Part shown: piece by piece, positions 5,780-10,878 of the stretch
How the letters are laid out: each line of letters begins with the position of its first letter
Position numbering within the stretch: position 1 is the first letter of the stretch
Source of the DNA: a bacterium
Lineage (GTDB): Bacteria > Patescibacteriota > Patescibacteriia > CAIQCM01
Direction of reading: 5' to 3'
Assembly (NCBI GenBank): GCA_023246535.1
Contig: JAHFIF010000031.1
Coordinates: 1-11,034, forward strand
DNA: 11,034 nt
Made by a program: the position numbers and the translations under genes
Notes under the pieces: model-generated
Seen by the model: the letters and a program-made list of their open reading frames with translations, nothing else
Database searches by the model: none
What the model was told of the DNA's origin: nothing

Positions 5780-5813
5780 GGTACACTTATGCTCGGCCGA
5801 GCATAAGTGTACC
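5780..5813. repeat. Perfect 34-bp palindrome
   Basis: The arm GGTACACTTATGCTCGG (5780-5796) is followed with no spacer by its exact reverse complement (5797-5813). Symmetry stops at both outer bases (T and T). It is preceded by a separate AT palindrome ATTTTTTAAAAAAT (5753-5766). It lies in the convergent gap between the zinc-ribbon gene and pyrF, away from either terminator. It is not a standard terminator, lacking both loop and T-tract. It could be a dimeric protein site or a cruciform-forming repeat. Confidence 0.8.
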
Positions 5814-5847
5814 TATATAACCTTGTTGTTTCGGTTCGTTGTTCTTT

Positions 5848-5936
5848 GTCATCCCCGAGCGACGTCGGGGATCCAATCCATATTGGGCGTCCGTCCGACC
5901 AAGCGATGATTGGATTCCCGCCTTCGCGGGAATGAC
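5848..5936. repeat. REP/BIME-like element: two inverted hairpin units
   Basis: This 89-bp element begins GTCAT and ends ATGAC. The left unit has stem ATCCCCGA (5851-5858) / TCGGGGAT (5865-5872) with loop GCGACG. The right unit, read on the other strand, has stem ATTCCCGC / GCGGGAAT (5914-5933) with a 4-base loop. Both units share GTCA just before the stem and TCCAATC just after it, in opposite orientation. The 41 bases between the two stems include CCAATCCATATTGGGCG, which recurs at 9527-9543. The arrangement is that of paired REP sequences mobilised by Y1 (RAYT) transposases elsewhere. No such transposase is in the window. Confidence 0.8.
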
Positions 5937-5963
5937 AACAAGAGAAGAGAATTTTAAAATATG

Positions 5964-5998
5964 AAAAAAGCTCGTTGGCCGAAGTTGGCAAACGAGCT
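5964..5998 (-). terminator. Intrinsic terminator of pyrF
   Basis: On the minus strand the stem AGCTCGTT / AACGAGCT, extended by GCC/GGC past one mismatch, is followed by TTTTTT. It begins 17 bases after the pyrF stop. Confidence 0.85.
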
Positions 5999-6014
5999 GG
6001 AAGACGCTTTGTGA

Positions 6015-6743
6015 TTACACCGTGGCTTTGTCGATCTGTTCGAGAAAGCGCATGGCCGCGGCGTACGGGTCGGGCGCTTCGACGATCGGGCGGCCAATGA
6101 CCAGACAGTCGGCGCCGGCGGCAATGGCTTCGGCCGGGGTCATGACGCGTTGCTGGTCGTCATTCTTGACCGGCGTGGCCGGATCGCGAACGCCCGGCGT
6201 CACGAGCAGCATCTCCGGAAAGAACGTGCGCAAGCGCGCGACTTCGTGCGGCGAGCAGACCAAGCCGTCCAAACCGGCCCGGCTCGCATGATCAGCCAGA
6301 CGATGCGCCAGGTCGGAAACGGAACATTGGAACATGTCAGTTATCTCCACCGCCGGAATATCGGTCAAAACCGTCACGCCGATAACCTTGGTTTTCGGCA
6401 AAACCGCCTTGATCGACCGCAATGCTTTGCTGCTGGCAAAACACATGACCGTCAGGACGTCCGGCTTGAAGGCCGAAAGGTAGATCCCGTCGCGTTCCAT
6501 GGTCGCGCTCACGTCGTCGATCTTAAAATCGACGAAGAGACGCAGGCCGAGCGAATGGATCTCGTCGATCATCCCCTCGCCCCAGGCGCGGAGGTCGGCA
6601 TTAAGTTTAACGCCGATCCCCGTCTTCGCTATCTTCTTGGCGAATTCCATGACCCGGGCATGCGTGCCGTTGCGCCCGGTCGTTTGATCGGGTTTAAAGT
6701 CGAGAGCGACATAGAGCCGCTCGGCAGGTGTCAGAACGTTCAT
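6015..6743 (-). CDS. pyrF: Orotidine 5'-phosphate decarboxylase
   Basis: PyrF decarboxylates OMP to UMP, the last step of de novo pyrimidine synthesis, as a cytosolic TIM-barrel dimer. The 242-residue protein shows VALDF (residues 12-16), GVKLN (44-48), the catalytic D72-x-K74-x2-D77 network in VDFKIDD, GVTVLTDI (122-129), GLDGLVCSP (157-165), the phosphate-binding TPGVRDP (182-188) and TPAEAIAAGADCLVIGRPI (202-220). All expected active-site regions are present, so it should be active. The start ATG follows GGAAGGA. It lies 23 bases behind pyrE in one operon and is followed by an intrinsic terminator. Confidence 0.95.
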   Translation of the reverse strand: MNVLTPAERLYVALDFKPDQTTGRNGTHARVMEFAKKIAKTGIGVKLNADLRAWGEGMIDEIHSLGLRLFVDFKIDDVSATMERDGIYLSAFKPDVLTVMCFASSKALRSIKAVLPKTKVIGVTVLTDIPAVEITDMFQCSVSDLAHRLADHASRAGLDGLVCSPHEVARLRTFFPEMLLVTPGVRDPATPVKNDDQQRVMTPAEAIAAGADCLVIGRPIVEAPDPYAAAMRFLEQIDKATV

Positions 6744-6766
6744 TCGGTTATCCTTCCTTTCGTTGT

Positions 6767-7432
6767 TCAGTATGCGGCGTTAAGCCGCTCCCAGTTGCCG
6801 TCCTCTTTCGGACGAATGGCTTCGGACCCGGCCGCGCAAAGCGGACAAGCTTGGTTGTTCGGCACGTCCCAAGTCGGCATGTGATGATCGATGAGCGAAA
6901 CGATCGTCCGTTCACCGTCATTGGTTTGCCCGGAACGGTTCACCAGCGCCACCACGAACGGCAGAACAGCCGCCCGTCGCTCGGTAACCGCCGCGGCGCA
7001 ACGGCGAACGCTCTTCGCCGTCGTAATCACGTCCTCGACCAAAAGCGTCTGTTCGTTCGCGAGCGAGCCGCCCCGCTTGAAGACCATCCGTTCGCCGTCT
7101 TTTTCCACGTATGAACGCAGGCAGAGACGGTCGGTCTGGGATTCGACGTTGCGCGCGATGTCGTGCGCCAGGGTGATCGCTCCCATTGCCGGACCGACGA
7201 CGCGGTCAATCTGGTAATGAAAATCCGGATGCATCAGCAGCTCCTCGACCAGTTGATCGGTCGCGTCGTTGAGCAGGCCCGGGCGCTCCATGACCAGCTC
7301 GCTATTGAAGAACCCGTTCGAGTGCATCTTCGAGGTCAGCAACGCGTGCGGGCGTTTCGTATTGCCGTCATGGATCCAGAGAGCGCCGAGATTTCGGTAC
7401 ATTTCGATCCATTCATTGGAGGTTCGCGGCAT
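6767..7432 (-). CDS. pyrE: Orotate phosphoribosyltransferase
   Basis: This 221-residue type I phosphoribosyltransferase joins orotate to PRPP to give OMP, which the adjacent pyrF product decarboxylates. The PRPP loop LLVEDVITTAKS lies at residues 130-141. The segment ALLTSKMHSNGFFN (30-43) matches the OPRT substrate loop (LTSGxHSxxY). A mobile-loop region with YVEKDGERMVFKRGG precedes the PRPP motif. Substrate assignment rests on this loop and on operon partnership with pyrF. The C-terminal tail carries an isolated CPLC at 196-199, perhaps a metal or redox site. The start ATG is preceded by AAAGGAA. No other pyr genes are in the window, so the pathway may be partial or scattered. Confidence 0.88.
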   Translation of the reverse strand: MPRTSNEWIEMYRNLGALWIHDGNTKRPHALLTSKMHSNGFFNSELVMERPGLLNDATDQLVEELLMHPDFHYQIDRVVGPAMGAITLAHDIARNVESQTDRLCLRSYVEKDGERMVFKRGGSLANEQTLLVEDVITTAKSVRRCAAAVTERRAAVLPFVVALVNRSGQTNDGERTIVSLIDHHMPTWDVPNNQACPLCAAGSEAIRPKEDGNWERLNAAY

Positions 7433-7482
7433 GGCAAATTCCTTTCAAAGTACGATTGGTGCCGGAGGATTCCGACGGCCGT

Positions 7483-7511
7483 ACCTTAACCAAAGACCGC
7501 CGCCGCGTCAA
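7483..7511 (-). promoter_or_regulatory. Probable promoter of pyrEF
   Basis: On the minus strand a good -35 TTGACG (7506-7511), a 17-base spacer and a weak -10 TAAGGT (7483-7488) would give a leader of about 44 bases. The -35 directly adjoins the T-tract of the upstream gene's terminator. I see no uracil-responsive attenuator in the leader. Confidence 0.5.
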
Positions 7512-7544
7512 CAAAATTAAAAAGGGCCGGCGGACCGACCCTTT
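7510..7544 (-). terminator. Intrinsic terminator of the 7579-7839 gene
   Basis: On the minus strand AAAGGGTCGG pairs with CCGGCCCTTT (10 pairs including one U-G) around a TCCG loop, followed by TTTAATTTTG. It lies 34 bases after the stop of the 86-residue gene. Confidence 0.8.
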
Positions 7545-7578
7545 CGCGAGAGTTTGATGGAAAACCTGTGGCGCTTTT

Positions 7579-7839
7579 TCAGGAAGCCCGCCTGGCCCCG
7601 CGCTGGAAGCGCTGCAATCCCTTCGTCGGCGTGATGACGAAACTGCTCGACGACGTCTCGCCGTCAAAGGTTTGAAAGTGATAATCATTGCGCGGGTCGC
7701 CGAGCTCGTCGACCAAAATTTTGGCCTGTCGCCGCAACTCAGTCAGCTTGGCGCCGCGAAGTTCGATATTCAATTTTTCACAAACGATTTTCCATCGTGG
7801 CAAAGAGCGCTCCGATTCCGAAACCTCTGGAATGTTCAT
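7579..7839 (-). CDS. Hypothetical protein, 86 aa
   Basis: I do not recognise this protein. It is small, soluble and charged, with no cysteine pair or membrane helix. The N-terminal half (to about residue 45, WKIVCEKLNIELRGAKLTEL and on) looks helical. The second half is Ser/Thr-rich (TSSSSFVITPT), with a basic C-terminal tail. The ATG at 7839 is supported by GGAGGT ten bases upstream, and an intrinsic terminator follows. A possible promoter TTGCAT / TTATAT lies between this gene and the one before it, 58 bases upstream on the same strand, so it may be read alone or in an operon. Clean expression signals make a real gene likely despite unknown function. Confidence 0.65.
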   Translation of the reverse strand: MNIPEVSESERSLPRWKIVCEKLNIELRGAKLTELRRQAKILVDELGDPRNDYHFQTFDGETSSSSFVITPTKGLQRFQRGARRAS

Positions 7840-7897
7840 TTCGTGCAGTACCTCCGTGCATATAAAAACATATTCGTGGAAAAATGCAAGCGAAAGG

Positions 7898-8158
7898 TTA
7901 CCGGCTGAAGATCTCGTCGCGCGTCAGCGGCCGCTGGAAGACGGGTTCGGTCTCCTCCTTGTACCAGGTGACGCCGCCGCAGACCCAGAATTGGATGCCG
8001 CAGAGGTGCGAGACGTTGCCGCCCGGCATCATTTGCTGGATGAGCAGGTCGATCGCCCGCTTACGCACCCGTTCCGGGTCGCTGGCAGATATGTCGACCT
8101 CAACTTCGAGCGGCGCCAAGCGTCCGTTGCGGTTATCGTAGCCCGTTACTTTGTACAT
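7898..8158 (-). CDS. Hypothetical protein, 86 aa
   Basis: I do not recognise this protein. It opens with a beta-like segment MYKVTGYDNRNGRLAPLEVEV, then a helix (DPERVRKRAIDLLIQQMM), then a strand-rich part with HLCGIQFWVCGGVTWYKEE. The two cysteines are seven residues apart and not in a CxxC. The overall pattern suggests a small alpha/beta fold. The start at ATG 8158 is well supported by AAAGGAGA four bases upstream. It is preceded by a promoter-like TTGACA and followed by the second 86-residue gene, possibly as an operon. Confidence 0.68.
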   Translation of the reverse strand: MYKVTGYDNRNGRLAPLEVEVDISASDPERVRKRAIDLLIQQMMPGGNVSHLCGIQFWVCGGVTWYKEETEPVFQRPLTRDEIFSR

Positions 8159-8207
8159 GAAATCTCCTTTTGTCGGTGAACAATGACCAAAGTTTTTTGT
8201 GCGACGA

Positions 8208-8235
8208 CGTTATCATAAAACCTCGTCTTTGTCAA
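8208..8235 (-). promoter_or_regulatory. Probable promoter of the 7898-8158 gene
   Basis: On the minus strand a consensus -35 TTGACA (8230-8235) is followed at 16 bases by a weak -10 TAACGT (8208-8213). It sits between the terminator of the 290-residue gene and this gene's start, where a promoter is needed. Confidence 0.45.
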
Positions 8236-8296
8236 CCCTTGAGCATGGCGCCGACCGCAATTAACGAACGATCCTACCCCGATCGGCCGTTTCGCG

Positions 8297-8328
8297 AAAA
8301 ATAAAAGGCGCGGAGGAGGCTCCGCGCC
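8297..8328 (-). terminator. Intrinsic terminator of the 290-aa gene
   Basis: A perfect 9-bp GC-rich stem GGCGCGGAG / CTCCGCGCC with a 4-base loop (8307-8328) is followed on the minus strand by TTTTATTTTT. It begins 18 bases after the stop codon. Confidence 0.9.
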
Positions 8329-8345
8329 GTTGATCGCGACGACTG

Positions 8346-9218
8346 TTAGCGGCCGATCTTTTGGATCGTCCGCCCGTTGCGCCGGCTGTTGCGGCCGATG
8401 ATGGTGAGAACCTTGCCCCGGCTTCCGCGATGGAAAGCGATGAAGCGACCGGTGTAGATCGCTTTGCCGTCGCGGTAGACCGTGGTCAAACCGCTTTTCT
8501 TCATCGCCGCCCAAACCACCGAGCCGTCAGCCTGGAGAATGAGTCGCGGACCCATGCCGCGAACCGTCGAGGCGGTCGGCCGGGCATCCGGCGTGTCGGA
8601 AAAGAGGGAGACGACCTCGTCCCGGCCTTCGTAGAGCGTTTGCTCGGGGTGGCGGACGACGACCAAGGTCGAACCCATCCACCATTCTCCGTCGCTTCGG
8701 CCCAAGCAGACCGGAACGCCGTGCGAATCCACGATGTGGCGAATTTCCTTGAGCGGCCGACCGGAGACGCCGTTCCAGACCAAGACCTCCTTATCGGCGA
8801 GATCGGGGCGAGAACCGGGCGGAAGACCGCAATCGGCCGGACGGACGAAATACGGCTTGCCGCCGACGATGCCGGCCTCGCTGGCTTGGCGCTCCTCGAC
8901 CGTCCCGTCCGGATTCAGCATGACAATATAGGTCGGCGCGTCGGCGCTGAGGGAATTTTGCCAACCTTCCATGGTCGGCCGCCACGCGAACCAGGCATAG
9001 CCGTCCTTGCTCTCGAGCCCGGTTTCGACCGTGCTCCAGATTGGCATGACGTAGGCCTTTTCTCCCCAGGCAAACGCGGTCCGCCGATATTGATGCTTGC
9101 CCTTGCCCGCTACCGGCTCGCCGACCTCGGCGCAGAAGAATAGCGACTCGCCATCAATAGCGGGAACCCACTTGCCATGCGGCTCCAATGAACTTTTCAA
9201 CACGACTTTTCCCAGCAT
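8346..9218 (-). CDS. Hypothetical beta-rich protein, 290 aa
   Basis: I do not recognise this family. It has no signal peptide or membrane helix, so it is probably cytosolic. The sequence alternates short beta-like stretches with turns, several of which contain DG or GK before an aromatic or hydrophobic run: AIDGESLFF, LNPDGTVEE, VGGKPYFV, RSDGEWWMG, LQADGSVVWAA and YRDGKAIYTG. This spacing recalls a beta-propeller or similar repeat fold, but no named repeat can be assigned. A basic tail (GRNSRRNGRTIQKIGR) ends it. A near-consensus promoter, an AAAGGA ribosome site and a strong terminator frame it as a single-gene unit. A long open frame on the opposite strand is a shadow. Confidence 0.8.
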   Translation of the reverse strand: MLGKVVLKSSLEPHGKWVPAIDGESLFFCAEVGEPVAGKGKHQYRRTAFAWGEKAYVMPIWSTVETGLESKDGYAWFAWRPTMEGWQNSLSADAPTYIVMLNPDGTVEERQASEAGIVGGKPYFVRPADCGLPPGSRPDLADKEVLVWNGVSGRPLKEIRHIVDSHGVPVCLGRSDGEWWMGSTLVVVRHPEQTLYEGRDEVVSLFSDTPDARPTASTVRGMGPRLILQADGSVVWAAMKKSGLTTVYRDGKAIYTGRFIAFHRGSRGKVLTIIGRNSRRNGRTIQKIGR

Positions 9219-9283
9219 GTCAATGATCCTTTCGTTTGGTTGCTACGTTTTTTCCGATCATCAGACTCAAAACGGAACCGTCA

Positions 9284-9312
9284 ATATTACCCGAAAAACC
9301 GATAAATGTCAA
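9284..9312 (-). promoter_or_regulatory. Strong promoter of the 290-aa gene
   Basis: On the minus strand TTGACA (9307-9312), a 17-base spacer and TAATAT (9284-9289) form a near-perfect sigma-70-type promoter. The start near 9277 gives a leader of about 58 bases ending in GAAAGGATC before the ATG. Confidence 0.85.
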
Positions 9313-9331
9313 GCCTGACTCCATATTTAAA

Positions 9332-9357
9332 ATGACACCCGAACGGTCGAGTGTCAT
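9332..9357 (-). terminator. Hairpin, probable terminator of a lost or tiny gene
   Basis: ATGACACCCGA (9332-9342) pairs with TCGAGTGTCAT (9347-9357) with one mismatch around a 4-base loop. On the minus strand it is followed by TTTAAAT. It lies just after the short open frame at 9371-9472 and before the 290-residue gene's promoter. Confidence 0.5.
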
Positions 9358-9370
9358 ATGGCGCCGCGCG

Positions 9371-9472
9371 TCAGCTCGTTTGCTTGCGCTTCGCCGCTTC
9401 CCTCTTTTCGTGATCCACCTTCAGCTCGTATTGCATATCGAAGAGGTGGATGAAATCGCCGAATATTCTTTT
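9371..9472 (-). pseudogene. Short C-terminal-like reading frame, probable gene remnant
   Basis: On the minus strand a frame open from 9472 to a TGA at 9371 reads IFGDFIHLFDMQYELKVDHE followed by a basic tail ending KRKQTS. The amphipathic, charged sequence looks like a real protein C-terminus. The only ATG is at 9436 (21 residues) and has no Shine-Dalgarno site, and an in-frame stop lies just upstream. A terminator-like hairpin follows. A REP-like hairpin begins 30 bases upstream, so insertion or deletion there could have truncated the gene. A functional micro-protein is the alternative. The rest of the gap 9219-9547 holds only the promoter, hairpin and repeat listed separately. Confidence 0.35.
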
Positions 9473-9501
9473 TCAACCTTGGTCGCCGTTTTCTTTTTTT
9501 C

Positions 9502-9543
9502 GTCACCCCGTGCCGAGACACGGGGTCCAATCCATATTGGGCG
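9502..9543. repeat. REP-like hairpin, solo unit
   Basis: The unit has GTCA, then stem ACCCCGTG (9505-9512) / CACGGGGT (9519-9526) with loop CCGAGA, then TCCAATCC. It shares CCAATCCATATTGGGCG with the left half of the element at 5848-5936 but lacks the right half. Stem bases differ from the other two units with compensating changes on both sides. It lies four bases past the hydrolase stop codon, so it forms the start of that gene's 3' UTR. Confidence 0.75.
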
Positions 9544-9547
9544 AAGT

Positions 9548-10135
9548 TTATTTTGATTTCAAAAAATTAAGGATCGATTTGGAAAAAAGCGTCAATGACA
9601 GCATGATGCTGAGCATGTGCTCGGCCGTCGGGACCGTGATATTGCGAGCGCCATCAATAATTACCTGATCCGCTTTAACAAACTCATCGCCAAACCGCGG
9701 ACGAACGGTCAAAACCCTCTGCTTGTCCTCGGCGCCCAACCCCGCCATCGCCCGCTCGCAATATTCCAGCGCCTTAAGATAAGCCGGCGTGTCGAATTTA
9801 CTGCGAACCGCACCCGGTCGCAGCGCCCCGCAAACATCGACGACGCGATGAACAATATTCTTCCGCTGTAAAAATATATTTACCACGACACTGCCGCCGG
9901 CACTGCACCCAAGCAACGACACCTTCCCCAACTTGGCAAGACGATCAACCTCAACCATCACCTTATCCAAACCGCGTTTAAGATCGTCTTCGTTTTTCAT
10001 CTCCTTCCAGCCAAACTTTAAAACCACCGGCGTTAATCCAAAGAACGGCCAAAACCAAGCAAACAGTCGAACTGCCGCGTCATCATCCATTAACGTCGGC
10101 AACATGACGACGTAGTGTTTATTATTGGAACTCAT
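9548..10135 (-). CDS. Alpha/beta hydrolase-fold protein, 195 aa
   Basis: This is a small serine-hydrolase-like protein of the RBBP9/YdeN-like size class. The first strand and turn read HYVVMLPTLMDDDA. The nucleophile elbow is G76-C-S78-A-G80-G in KVSLLGCSAGGS. A plausible acid is D150 (RFGDEFVKADQV), and the His is H173 in TAEHMLSI, so a Ser-Asp-His triad can be placed. No signal peptide or lid domain is visible, so it is probably a cytosolic esterase, thioesterase or similar with unknown substrate. The start has only a weak GGAT upstream. It follows the membrane-anchored gene by 21 bases and is probably cotranscribed. The DNA is AT-richer than the pyr block. Confidence 0.82.
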   Translation of the reverse strand: MSSNNKHYVVMLPTLMDDDAAVRLFAWFWPFFGLTPVVLKFGWKEMKNEDDLKRGLDKVMVEVDRLAKLGKVSLLGCSAGGSVVVNIFLQRKNIVHRVVDVCGALRPGAVRSKFDTPAYLKALEYCERAMAGLGAEDKQRVLTVRPRFGDEFVKADQVIIDGARNITVPTAEHMLSIMLSLTLFSKSILNFLKSK

Positions 10136-10156
10136 AAATAATGGATCGCGCCCCGG

Positions 10157-10819
10157 TTACCGACCGGTAAACTTAAAGCTGGAAATAATTGCTTTAAAAA
10201 TATTGTCATTCCCCTTCCGGTAGCCGATCAAAAAATCGTCTTGGGGGCGAGGGAGAATATAATCGATGTTATCGCCTCCCTCATAGGCATATTCATATCT
10301 CAGTCCTTTCAGGCCGTCGACGGTGACTGGTTTATTGTCGGCCTTCATCCCGTGAAAAGAAATCGCAATAAATTCTTTCTTGGCGATATTTATCACGACA
10401 GGCTCAGGATAAGCCGCCTTCCCGTTCAAAGGCTCAAGCTCCATGTTGAAATAGCTGTTCGAGGTCCCGAATGGATTCTCCGTCGCCCGCCAACCCTCGG
10501 GGATTGAAAATTCAAAACCAAATTCGCTGTTCTTATAAAGCGAAGGCCCGACAAACACACCATGGCTCTTTGGCGGCTCAACATTAATTGCCGTTCCGGC
10601 ATCATTTACGTTGTTAGGGACAGGCGCCGCTACAGGACTAACTTCATCAATCTTATGCGGCGGAGGTTCCGTTGAAAGATTGTTATTTTTTCGAAACAGC
10701 AATTGCACCATCGATCGAGAGCCCTCCCAGGCGGTTCGCGGAATTTCAATGATTACAACCACGATCAACGCCGCAATACCAGCAACCGTAAACAGAAAAT
10801 ATTTTTTGCTTTTGGTCAT
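10157..10819 (-). CDS. Membrane-anchored extracytoplasmic protein with PsbP-like C-terminal domain
   Basis: The 220-residue protein has three parts. A short basic N-terminus (MTKSKK) leads into a hydrophobic helix at about residues 7-26 with no clear cleavage site, so it is likely a signal anchor. A Pro/Asn/Ser-rich linker spans about 45-93. A C-terminal domain from about 94 begins LYKNSEFGFEFSIPEGW and ends FKAIISSFKFTG, the pattern seen in PsbP-like and related lipocalin-size surface domains of many bacteria. Such domains are usually outside the membrane; their ligands are mostly unknown. The -10 lies only 12 bases before the ATG. It is the first gene of an operon with the hydrolase. The domain assignment rests on motif resemblance alone. 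Confidence 0.72.
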   Translation of the reverse strand: MTKSKKYFLFTVAGIAALIVVVIIEIPRTAWEGSRSMVQLLFRKNNNLSTEPPPHKIDEVSPVAAPVPNNVNDAGTAINVEPPKSHGVFVGPSLYKNSEFGFEFSIPEGWRATENPFGTSNSYFNMELEPLNGKAAYPEPVVINIAKKEFIAISFHGMKADNKPVTVDGLKGLRYEYAYEGGDNIDYILPRPQDDFLIGYRKGNDNIFKAIISSFKFTGR

Positions 10820-10831
10820 AGCTACAGCTTT

Positions 10832-10840
10832 AGTATACCA
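10832..10840 (-). promoter_or_regulatory. Extended -10 promoter of the membrane-anchored gene
   Basis: On the minus strand TGGTATACT matches an extended -10 (TG-n-TATACT), with TATACT at 10832-10837. No good -35 is present. The start codon lies 12 bases past the -10, so the leader would be about five bases, without a Shine-Dalgarno site. It lies in the 59-base gap after the ABC-F gene, where no terminator is visible. Confidence 0.65.
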
Positions 10841-10878
10841 GAACTTGGCCCGTTAATAAGCGATCGTATCCCGGTTAA

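Noticed and set aside
6150..6884. Long + strand open frame opposite pyrF and the end of pyrE
   Set aside because: It is antisense to unmistakable PyrF and PyrE proteins and has no family motif or start signals.
7549..7558. AGAGTTTGAT, like the start of 16S rRNA
   Set aside because: The match ends after ten bases and no rRNA follows; it is the 3' UTR of a small gene.
8361..9143. Long + strand open frame (260 codons) opposite the 290-residue gene
   Set aside because: Only the minus-strand frame has a consensus promoter, a ribosome site and a terminator. The + frame is a GC-rich shadow with an Arg/Pro/His-heavy composition.
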